A DNA stretch of 21,682 nt from IMG/VR virus record IMGVR_UViG_3300023174_000707, positions 1 through 21,682 of that record; one strand, 5' to 3'. Shown piece by piece: positions 5,639 to 11,963 of the stretch. Within the stretch, counting starts at the first letter, position 1. The number at the start of each line of letters is the position of its first letter. The position numbers were made by a program, and so were the translations under genes. Source of the DNA: a virus. The notes beneath the pieces were generated by a model. It had not been told where the DNA came from and did no database searches. It saw only the letters and a program-made list of their open reading frames with translations.

Positions 5639-8089
5639 TTACATTCCTGTTATTTTAGTTTGTTGTACTCCTTGCTTTGCAAGACTTACACCAGCCCTTA
5701 GTTTAGCTAATTTTTCGTTTTGTTCAAGCTTATTTTCACTATTATTTTGATTCATTAAAGCTCTCATCTTATCTAAAGCTATTCTATCTTCAGCTTCCTT
5801 GCGTTTTTGCTCATTTTCTACAGCTCTTAAGTCAATTTCACGTGATTTTAGCTTTAATAATGGGTCAGAATCAAACTGTCCTAGGACTTTGTTCTCCTCA
5901 TCAGCAAATTCTTTTGTCATTTCAGCTATTAATTTAGCTTTTCTTGATTCAATTTGACTCATTATCATTTGAATCTGTTGTAAAGCTTGAGGATTTATTT
6001 GAGCCTGCTGTTGTAGAATAGGAATTTGTTGTAACTCTTGTGCAAATTCTATTTGAACTTGTTCTTGAGACATTAAAGAAATATGTTCAACAATATTTCT
6101 TTGTAATGAAGCAACTGAAATTGGATTATTTTTAACTGAATTCAATTGTAAATAATTTAAATGAGCATCAATGTGAGCTTTATGATCTTGTCCAGCAAAT
6201 GCTTGGAATGGAGAACCTGTCATTGAAGCAATATGTTCCATTGCAGGATCCATTGGTTGTGCTTGTTGAGGTGGTGGTAATATTAAATCAATATTTTTTA
6301 CACCAATCGCTTCATACATAGATCTGTATGCTTGATACAAATTATGAATTTGAGGATTAGATTGAGCAAGTTGTAATTGAGTTTGTGCTAAACTAATTCT
6401 TTGTGTTTGAGAAAATATATTTGGATCTGCAACTGGAATAATATCTACTTTATCATCAAAGTCTGCAGCTTTAATTTGTCTTGTTCCACCCACAACATCG
6501 TATGGATAAACAGGTGGTAAGTAAGTAGCAAATACTTTTGCTAATAAATCAAATTCTTGTTTTAGAGCTGCATACAATCTTTTATGAATAGCAGACATCA
6601 CACGCGATCCGCGTTCCAATAGCGCCATCGTAGTACCCACGGCTGCCTGTTGGTTCATATCACCCACTTGTGCATCTGCGATGCTCGCGAAGCGTTGACC
6701 TGCTTGAACCACAATACCCATTAATTGTAATAATGTTTGATCAGGTCCTTTAAATGGTAATGGTAAAAATGCATCGCGAAGATTTCCTCCCGGAGCGTCG
6801 ACATCTCTAAATTCACCTGGTTGAATAGGTTGTGCATCATCTCTAACTCTAATACCTCTTTGTTTAAATCCTGAAGGTAAATTAGCTAAAGTTCCTGCAT
6901 CTAATAATTGACGTAATGCTTGAGTAGCAGTTCTTGATAAACCACCAATCATGTGAATTAAACCAAGTCCATAAAATCCAAGTCCTGGTAAAAATTTGAA
7001 ATGTACAAAGTAATTAGTTTTTTTCTTTAATGGATCTCCTGCTTTGTAATTACGTCTAATAGATAAAACTTCTCTAGAACTTTCTTCAATGGTTACAATA
7101 TAAGGAAGTTTAATACCTGTGGGCTCACCAGTCTGTAGATCTTTATCTTCAAATCCTTCCAGATCTAAATTAACATGACATTCTAATAATGTATAAACAT
7201 CTGCTTGTTTAGAGATTCTAATTCCTTGTAATTCTAATTGTTTCTTTTCAATATCATCTTGTTGTAATGGTGGTTCACCTAATTCAACATCTTTATAAAA
7301 TCCTGCTACTTGTTGTTTTTTTAAATCATTTTCAGAAATTTTAATTACATGAATAACCGCTTCAGCATCTTCTAATGAAGTTGCAGTATAAGGAACAATT
7401 AAATCATCCGAAGGTATAAATTTAGATACCGCTCTTTGTAACATTTCATCATAATAAACTTTTTTAAATGTAGATCCTGATAATGGTAAATAGAATAACA
7501 TTTGATCAAACTCTGGTTCATATTCTTTCATGACATCCATAATTTGATAATTCATAAAATCTTTAACTCGAGTCGCTTGTTCTTCTTTATTACGATCAGA
7601 TAATCCTAAAATTTCAGTTCTAACAGGACCGCCTGCTGGTAATAATTCTTTATAAGCTTGTGATTGAAATTGTGTTACTGCTTCTGCAAGTACAGGATGA
7701 GTTACACCCGATGCATTTCTAAATGGTTGTGTTCTTGTTTTATATGTGAATCCTAAAAGATCTAAACCTTTGACATAAGTCATTTCCCAATCTTGTCTTG
7801 ATGTTTTGTAATCTGTATATTTTTCTTGAAGGTCAGATCCAATTCCTCCTAAAATATTATCATCTAAAAATTCTGCTAAGTTTGCATTATGATCTTGTCC
7901 ACCTTCTTGTGAAGCAAGTTGTGGATCAAAAGAAATCTCTGCACCACCATCTTCTGTTGTATTAATTTCAACACTTGGATCTAAAGATTTTTCTACTTGT
8001 TCTTGAATTGATTGTTCTATTTCTGTTTGACCTGGAATTTCAACAGTAGTCTTTACAGTATTAGGCAACGCCTTATCTATATCAGCCAT
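5639..8089 (-). CDS. Portal protein
   Basis: At 816 residues this is the largest protein in the window, encoded three genes after the terminase large subunit, where portals are normally found. The N-terminal 80 residues are acidic. The body has YVKGLDLLGFTYKTRTQPFR, VTHPVLAEAVTQFQSQAYKE, PLSGSTFKKVYYDEMLQRAV, GGLSRTATQALRQLLDAGTL and AAVGTTMALLERGSRVMSAI, which read like the wing, stem and clip of portals. The last 200 residues are Gln-rich long helices (QIEFAQELQQIPILQQQAQI), like the barrel of P22-type portals; the length is closer to P22 (about 725) than to T7 or HK97 portals. It would form the dodecameric ring through which DNA is packaged. Positions 6594-6710 are visibly more GC-rich than the surrounding gene. 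Confidence 0.88.
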   Translation of the reverse strand: MADIDKALPNTVKTTVEIPGQTEIEQSIQEQVEKSLDPSVEINTTEDGGAEISFDPQLASQEGGQDHNANLAEFLDDNILGGIGSDLQEKYTDYKTSRQDWEMTYVKGLDLLGFTYKTRTQPFRNASGVTHPVLAEAVTQFQSQAYKELLPAGGPVRTEILGLSDRNKEEQATRVKDFMNYQIMDVMKEYEPEFDQMLFYLPLSGSTFKKVYYDEMLQRAVSKFIPSDDLIVPYTATSLEDAEAVIHVIKISENDLKKQQVAGFYKDVELGEPPLQQDDIEKKQLELQGIRISKQADVYTLLECHVNLDLEGFEDKDLQTGEPTGIKLPYIVTIEESSREVLSIRRNYKAGDPLKKKTNYFVHFKFLPGLGFYGLGLIHMIGGLSRTATQALRQLLDAGTLANLPSGFKQRGIRVRDDAQPIQPGEFRDVDAPGGNLRDAFLPLPFKGPDQTLLQLMGIVVQAGQRFASIADAQVGDMNQQAAVGTTMALLERGSRVMSAIHKRLYAALKQEFDLLAKVFATYLPPVYPYDVVGGTRQIKAADFDDKVDIIPVADPNIFSQTQRISLAQTQLQLAQSNPQIHNLYQAYRSMYEAIGVKNIDLILPPPQQAQPMDPAMEHIASMTGSPFQAFAGQDHKAHIDAHLNYLQLNSVKNNPISVASLQRNIVEHISLMSQEQVQIEFAQELQQIPILQQQAQINPQALQQIQMIMSQIESRKAKLIAEMTKEFADEENKVLGQFDSDPLLKLKSREIDLRAVENEQKRKEAEDRIALDKMRALMNQNNSENKLEQNEKLAKLRAGVSLAKQGVQQTKITGM

Positions 8090-8091
8090 GA

Positions 8092-8397
8092 TTAATTATA
8101 CCTTCTTTTAAATAATGATTCAACACCTTGTGGATTAGGACCTCTAACAGGTGGAACGGTTGTTGTCAAATGTGTTCGTACTGGTTCTCCTTGACTAATA
8201 TAACCCCCACGAGCATAACCTGGAGCTATAGGTACTCCTGCTGTGATTGGAGCTAAACCTCCAGTTGAATATCCGATGGTACCACCACCGTATTGATATC
8301 CATGTGCTAAAGAAAATATACCTGTATCATAAGTTGATTCTTCATTAGAAGGATAACGAATATCATTATACAATTTATTAAATTCTTTAATATCCAT
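8092..8397 (-). CDS. Small Gly/Tyr/Pro-rich protein between terminase and portal
   Basis: A 101-residue protein with a polar N-terminus (MDIKEFNKLYNDIRYPSNEE) and a Gly/Tyr/Pro-rich body: HGYQYGGGTIGYSTGGLAPI, then GYARGGYISQGEPVRTHLTT and a basic end, GVESLFKRRYN. Its start overlaps the end of the gene at 8387-8752 by 11 bases. The ARGGYISQGEP stretch is loosely like the RGxG motifs of the small proteins downstream. No transmembrane helix is evident. No known function; the position suggests a minor head or portal-associated protein. Confidence 0.65.
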   Translation of the reverse strand: MDIKEFNKLYNDIRYPSNEESTYDTGIFSLAHGYQYGGGTIGYSTGGLAPITAGVPIAPGYARGGYISQGEPVRTHLTTTVPPVRGPNPQGVESLFKRRYN

Positions 8398-8752
8398 AAT
8401 TTTGATCTTCAGTTTTTAAATCCATTGGCTGTAAAGGTTCTTGTATATTTTGTTCTGGCATTTGTACAGGGATTTTAGGCTCAAATAGATTAGCTATTAT
8501 TTCTTCAGGGGTTTTACCTGAAGTCATTTGATTTGCAATATCTGGAACTAAAGAAGAATCAATATTATGTTTATTAATATATTCAACCATTCGCTTAGCT
8601 TGCTCGTCTAAACTTACAACTTCTTCTTTTCCATCTGGAAGAGTTACTATTGGGTTTTCAGCTCCCCATAATAAAATATCTTCTTGAGTGGCAGGATTAC
8701 CTTCAGCATCTAAAAAAATATGTAGATCTTTATCGTAAGTTAATGTGCTCAT
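8387..8752 (-). CDS. Acidic hypothetical protein after terminase
   Basis: A 121-residue acidic protein beginning MSTLTYDKDLHIFLDAEGNP, with IVTLPDGKEEVVSLDEQAKR and a low-complexity C-terminus rich in Pro, Gln and Met (PVQMPEQNIQEPLQPMDLKT). Its ATG overlaps the terminase stop as TAATG at 8752, so it is probably translated by re-initiation. There is no membrane segment or cysteine. The function is not recognised; a terminase or portal accessory protein would fit the position. Confidence 0.65.
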   Translation of the reverse strand: MSTLTYDKDLHIFLDAEGNPATQEDILLWGAENPIVTLPDGKEEVVSLDEQAKRMVEYINKHNIDSSLVPDIANQMTSGKTPEEIIANLFEPKIPVQMPEQNIQEPLQPMDLKTEDQNYGY

Positions 8753-10221
8753 TAATAGTACTCTCTGTTATCGTGAATAACTGGTTCATCTTCATAATCC
8801 TCAGGGTGACCTATAAAGCCTCCCTGTCTAAATCTCATTAATGCTTGTGTCATTGAGTCAACGAGGTCATCATGATCTCCAAAAGGAAATGCCGCGCATT
8901 CCTCAATAACCTCTTCTGCAAAATCAGCCTCAGGCGCCCAAATTTGTCCACTCTCAAAAAGAGGGGCAACAGCGTTTATTCTAGAATGTTTATCATTTCC
9001 TTTGCTGGGTGTAAAGTTGATAACAGGTATTCCCATCTTACGTAATTCATAAGTTAATGGTAATCCTGATGCTTTTGATTCCACTACAACTGAATCCGGT
9101 CGCCAATAGTAATACTGTTGTAATGCTTCACGTCTAAGTTCTGGAAACTCTAATCTTTTCTTTAATGCATCTAATAATATTAAATTCGGTCCACTATCCT
9201 CGGTTGGATAAAATACGCCCCAAGTTGTAATGGCTGAATAGTCGGCAGATTCTTTTTTTAAAAATGCAGTATCATAACTTTGAATGACATGTTCTAAAGC
9301 TGGAATATAATCTTTATCCCATCTACGCCACCATTCACGTTTAATGATTGAACCTTCTTCTGATGTTGGATTTTGCATCCATTGTGAATTCCATTTTTGT
9401 AAACTTAAAGATGCTTTAACTGATTCTAATTCAGATAATTTCCAATACTCTGGCCATACCGGTTTATTATTTGGAAGAATAGCTGGAAACTGAACCACTT
9501 CCCATTGATCAGACTTTAAACTTTTTTGAGCCCCGATCAACGCTCCGGTAAGATCTTTCAATGACCAACGTGTCATAACCACAACAATTTTTCCACCAGG
9601 TTGTAATCGCTGACGAGGACCTGAAGTATACCATTCATAAGCACGTTCCAGTGCTTCTGGATTCATAGCATCTTGTTCCGAGTGTGGGTCATCTATAATC
9701 AATAAATCCGCACCGCGGCCCGTGATTGCCCCACCAACACCGGCTGCAAAGTATTCACCTCCTTGATCCGTTTCCCAACGGCCCGCGGCTTGTGAATCTT
9801 CGCGCAATGTAGTTTTGAAAAATTTTTTAAAATCAGCACTATCAATTAAATGTTTTGCTTTTCTACCAAATCGTACTGCGAGTTCAGTCGTATGGGTTGT
9901 TTGAATAATTTTTAATTTTGGATTTTTACCTATCATCCAAGCAGGAAGTAAGAATGATGCAAACTCAGACTTAGTATGTCTAGGGGGCATATTAATAATT
10001 AATCTATTAATTTTTCCTTCTGCAAGCTTATTAAATTGTTCAGCAATTTTTTTATGATGTTTACCTTCAACAAAATCTGGCCAGACTGCTTTTACAAAAG
10101 ATAAAAAGTCTTTATTTACCTTTTCTTCTTTTATTTTTTCATCATACTTTACTGCATACTTCATGAAATCCTTACGCGCATCTGGCGGAAGTTTACTCAA
10201 GTCTACATCTTTCAAATTCAT
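8752..10221 (-). CDS. Terminase large subunit
   Basis: A 489-residue DNA-packaging motor with both domains. The ATPase has a Walker A at residues 78-86, MPPRHTKSE, where Thr replaces the usual Gly of PPRHGKS, and a Walker B at 173-178 (LLIIDD), followed by VVVMTRWSLKDLTG (214-226). The nuclease has acidic residues in SYDTA (D317), VVVESKASG (E381) and FGDHDDLVDS (D449-D455). It cuts concatemers and drives DNA through the portal using ATP. Length and motif order are normal. No ribosome site lies near the ATG; the 25 bases before it are only A and T, which leaves the start open, with a GTG or the internal ATG at residue 20 (after AAGGA) as alternatives. The small subunit is encoded on the other strand about 1.7 kb away. 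Confidence 0.95.
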   Translation of the reverse strand: MNLKDVDLSKLPPDARKDFMKYAVKYDEKIKEEKVNKDFLSFVKAVWPDFVEGKHHKKIAEQFNKLAEGKINRLIINMPPRHTKSEFASFLLPAWMIGKNPKLKIIQTTHTTELAVRFGRKAKHLIDSADFKKFFKTTLREDSQAAGRWETDQGGEYFAAGVGGAITGRGADLLIIDDPHSEQDAMNPEALERAYEWYTSGPRQRLQPGGKIVVVMTRWSLKDLTGALIGAQKSLKSDQWEVVQFPAILPNNKPVWPEYWKLSELESVKASLSLQKWNSQWMQNPTSEEGSIIKREWWRRWDKDYIPALEHVIQSYDTAFLKKESADYSAITTWGVFYPTEDSGPNLILLDALKKRLEFPELRREALQQYYYWRPDSVVVESKASGLPLTYELRKMGIPVINFTPSKGNDKHSRINAVAPLFESGQIWAPEADFAEEVIEECAAFPFGDHDDLVDSMTQALMRFRQGGFIGHPEDYEDEPVIHDNREYY

Positions 10222-10446
10222 AAAAATTTTTTATAAAATTTTTTCACCTTTTGATTTATTTATGAAAATGAATTTACACCCTCCCCCTGTCTAAATCAAG
10301 GTCTAAAGCCCCAACTCTAGGATCCCTTTTTCTGTTTTAGGGGGGTGGGGGGTCTTAGATCTTTCAAATTTCAAAATCGTATAGGGATTCAAGGTCAATG
10401 CCGGGTACGGACGTGGATGGGGTCTAGAGCGTGAGCCCGGCGGCGA

Positions 10447-10643
10447 GCCGCAACAGCGGCGAGACCGGGCGAACACCCGCGAAGCGGGGATGAGCGTCGC
10501 AACAGCGACGCTCCACCGACCGCGCCCCGCGAAGCGGGGAGAGCGCGCCGCAACAGCGGCGCACGACCCAATGCCCGCGAAGCGGGCAAGGAGAGCAGCG
10601 CAATAGCGCTGCACGATTGAAGGATGGCGAGCCGCGAAGCGGC
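10447..10643 (+). repeat. Alternating array of eight perfect hairpins (AACA/AATA tetraloop, GAA triloop)
   Basis: Eight hairpins alternate strictly by loop type. Tetraloops: 10447-10460 (GCCGC AACA GCGGC), 10493-10512 (8-bp stem AGCGTCGC, AACA), 10545-10562 (7-bp stem GCGCCGC, AACA) and 10595-10612 (7-bp stem GCAGCGC, AATA). Triloops: 10476-10488 (CCCGC GAA GCGGG), 10525-10539 (CCCCGC GAA GCGGGG), 10572-10588 (TGCCCGC GAA GCGGGCA) and 10631-10643 (GCCGC GAA GCGGC). Like elements are spaced 46-59 bp, so the unit is about 49 bp with two hairpins. Stem sequences differ but pairing is perfect, while loops are nearly invariant. An outer 6-bp pair, GCCCGG 10435-10440 with CCGGGC 10465-10470, encloses the first hairpin. 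Confidence 0.92.
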
Positions 10644-10690
10644 GAGCGCACAACCTAGAGTTGCATGTTGCGTTAGAGTAACACCGTTGC

Positions 10691-10908
10691 ATAATTACAA
10701 GCGCCGCGAAGCGGCGCCCCGACCCGCGGAGCGGGGTGCGACAATATGTCGCATTGACATCAATGTTTAAATAATTATAGGCGCGCGAAGCGCGCCCCGA
10801 CCCACAAACCGCGAAGCGGCGACCCTCGAGCACGCCAGCGCACAACCTATGCGCGAAGCGCGGACCGCTTACATCGCAGGCGAGCCTGCGACAATATGTC
10901 GCATTGAC
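10691..10908 (+). repeat. Second repeat block: hairpins in 80-bp and 150-bp spaced direct repeats
   Basis: Two copies of a module starting ATAATTAYARGCGC lie exactly 80 bp apart (10691 and 10771). Each has a 7-bp GAA hairpin (10701-10717 and 10780-10796) followed by GCGCCCCGACCC. Other hairpins: 10723-10735 (CCCGC GGA GCGGG), 10809-10819 and 10851-10861 (4-bp stems, GAA loop), and 10874-10891 (TCGCAGGC GA GCCTGCGA). A 22-bp sequence holding the palindrome TGCGACAATATGTCGCA and ending TTGAC is found identically at 10737-10758 and 10887-10908. A 13-bp word AGCGCACAACCTA at 10837-10849 also occurs at 10645-10657 in the first block. Confidence 0.9.
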
Positions 10909-10959
10909 TATTCGCGAATCGTTGATCTCGGATCATGATTCGTTTAGAAATATTTATTG

Positions 10960-10988
10960 TTGACTTATTGTTGATATGGGATTATATA
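10960..10988 (+). promoter_or_regulatory. Sigma70-like promoter, TTGACT-17-TATATA
   Basis: TTGACT at 10960-10965 and TATATA at 10983-10988 are separated by 17 bases, so transcription would start near 10995 and read rightward into the small membrane-protein gene at 11047. It lies directly at the right edge of the hairpin array. Boxes and spacing are close to the bacterial consensus. Confidence 0.7.
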
Positions 10989-11046
10989 TTAGTTGCTCCT
11001 GAACCATGAGCTCCCCTAATAACTGGTTTGTTAATGAAAGGATAAT

Positions 11047-11214
11047 ATGATTAATATATTAGAAAACTTATATGACATTCTTATGTCGGGCGTTTGTATA
11101 TCCGCCATCATCGCAGCGCTGTTCTATTGGTATGCGATTAGCAGAGACATGAGTGATAAAGACGATTTTGACAAGAAGTACCGCGAATCGCGGAACGTTA
11201 AAGGACGTTGGTAG
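11047..11214 (+). CDS. Small single-span membrane protein
   Basis: A 55-residue plus-strand protein, MINILENLYDILMSGVCISA then IIAALFYWYA, with one hydrophobic segment at about residues 11-31 and a charged C-terminus (SRDMSDKDDFDKKYRESRNV). AAAGGA lies 6 bases before the ATG and a near-consensus promoter ends 58 bases upstream, so this is a likely real gene although short. Its end overlaps the convergent nuclease gene by 17 bases. The codons for residues 45-49 contain the hairpin word CCGCGAATCGCGG. Predicted orientation is N-terminus out or in with a charged cytoplasmic tail; the role is unknown, and a small membrane toxin, exclusion protein or pinholin-like protein cannot be told apart. Confidence 0.65.
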   Translation: MINILENLYDILMSGVCISAIIAALFYWYAISRDMSDKDDFDKKYRESRNVKGRW

Positions 11215-11578
11215 TTTCCCCTAATAGTTTAGATTGAATCGCGGACCAGTCATTCTGGGCCGCGATTTTAGCTTTACGAATATCTGATTGTAGTTCGCGG
11301 ATCGCGGAGCTTTCATAAAGTATTACAGAAGAGGAAGAGGCTTCTTTTACTAAGATAAAGTTACGCTTTGTCATGGTTGTGTGGAACATGATCTGGTGAG
11401 GTGAAAGATGTATTTTATCACCTCGTGCAATCTTTAGTTCACACATAAAAAAACCACAAGAATCATTGTAACCCAACAAATCTGGAACACCAAATGATGA
11501 CCAAGATTCTAATCTTGTCCAAGAAATTTTAGGTGTATTTTTCTTAACTTGTTGCCAAAATTTAGACTCAGGCTTCAT
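11198..11578 (-). CDS. VRR-NUC-type PD-(D/E)XK nuclease
   Basis: A 126-residue nuclease. The core FGVPDLLGYNDSCGFFMCEL and K (D33, E47, K49) is the PD...ExK metal site; SPHQIMFH (Gln62) is the usual downstream QxxF helix of VRR-NUC/Holliday-junction-resolvase-like enzymes. Length is right for a stand-alone VRR-NUC domain. Such proteins cut branched DNA in recombination or before packaging; the substrate here is inferred, not visible. The start is 5 bases after the upstream stop. Near its 3' end an inverted repeat at 11237-11267 (AATCGCGG and CCGCGATT with an inner CCAG/CTGG) lies within the coding sequence. The gene ends inside the convergent small membrane-protein gene. Confidence 0.82.
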   Translation of the reverse strand: MKPESKFWQQVKKNTPKISWTRLESWSSFGVPDLLGYNDSCGFFMCELKIARGDKIHLSPHQIMFHTTMTKRNFILVKEASSSSVILYESSAIRELQSDIRKAKIAAQNDWSAIQSKLLGETTNVL

Positions 11579-11583
11579 CGTAC

Positions 11584-11820
11584 TTAAACGATTTGATTTG
11601 AACGAATAACTTTAGACATTTTATGTTTTTCTTTCTCAGTCTTTAAAACAATTCTATGAGTTTCAGTATTACCAATAAGCATATTTTCCATTAATCTTAT
11701 CTCTGCAATATCATGTAAATCACCATTAGGCATTTGAACTTGTATTCTTGCATTAGCTGCAACTTCAGACTTTTTAATAAATTTTTCTAATACTGATAAT
11801 AATGTTTTTCCGTGTATCAT
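11584..11820 (-). CDS. Small conserved hypothetical protein
   Basis: A 78-residue soluble protein: a basic helix (KTLLSVLEKFIKKSEVAANA), then strands including IQVQMPNGDLHDIAEIRLME, then HRIVLKTEKE. The form, VxMPNGxLHxIxEI, reminds me of a short unassigned protein common in marine phages. AAGGTGAT precedes the ATG by about 4 bases. It forms a two-gene unit with the VRR nuclease and diverges from the terminase small-subunit gene, with facing promoters in between. Confidence 0.7.
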   Translation of the reverse strand: MIHGKTLLSVLEKFIKKSEVAANARIQVQMPNGDLHDIAEIRLMENMLIGNTETHRIVLKTEKEKHKMSKVIRSNQIV

Positions 11821-11893
11821 ATCACCTTTTTAAATGGGGCCCAGTATCCGAAGGCATAATCATTCATCTTCTCGTAAGCCGACCCCACCAATT

Positions 11894-11923
11894 TATATAA
11901 GAGTTGCAAAAATAACTAAGCAA
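11894..11923 (-). promoter_or_regulatory. Candidate minus-strand promoter for the nuclease unit
   Basis: On the minus strand TTGCTT (11918-11923) and TATATA (11894-11899) are 18 bases apart, reading toward the gene at 11584-11820. The -35 box lies 3 bases from the -35 box of the opposite promoter at 11927-11955, so the two promoters are back to back. Confidence 0.45.
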
Positions 11924-11926
11924 CGG

Positions 11927-11955
11927 TTGATTTGTACTATAAGTTACGTTATAAG
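11927..11955 (+). promoter_or_regulatory. Candidate promoter of the terminase small subunit, with a very short leader
   Basis: TTGATT at 11927-11932 and TATAAG at 11950-11955 are 17 bases apart. The expected start of transcription, about 11962, is at or next to the ATG at 11964, and no ribosome-binding sequence is present before that ATG. This predicts a leaderless or nearly leaderless message. Confidence 0.5.
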
Positions 11956-11963
11956 TCAATATT

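Larger units (their letters stand above)
10222..11046. other. Long non-coding region between terminase large subunit and a plus-strand gene
   Basis: This 825-bp stretch has no credible gene. From the left it holds an A/T-only run next to the terminase start (10222-10245), a stretch of G and C runs (CCCTCCCCC near 10279 and GGGGGGTGGGGGG near 10340-10352), a GC-rich array of hairpins at 10435-10910, and an AT-rich right end with a near-consensus plus-strand promoter at 10960-10988. The three minus-strand open frames that cross the array consist of Arg/Ala/Gly translations of the repeats and are not accepted. Function is unknown; a replication origin or packaging site is possible. Confidence 0.8.

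Noticed and set aside
10303-10845. Minus-strand open frames of 180, 64 and 75 residues across the GC-rich region
   Set aside because: They translate the hairpin array in several frames into Arg/Ala/Gly/Pro-rich sequence with repeated SPLRG or RRFA words, have no ribosome sites and overlap each other. The structure of the DNA explains the open frames.
10435-10910. CRISPR array
   Set aside because: Units are not constant repeats with unique spacers; the stems vary and the loops are constant. No cas gene is present, and the RecB-type nuclease lacks the Cas4 cysteine cluster and Cas1 neighbour.
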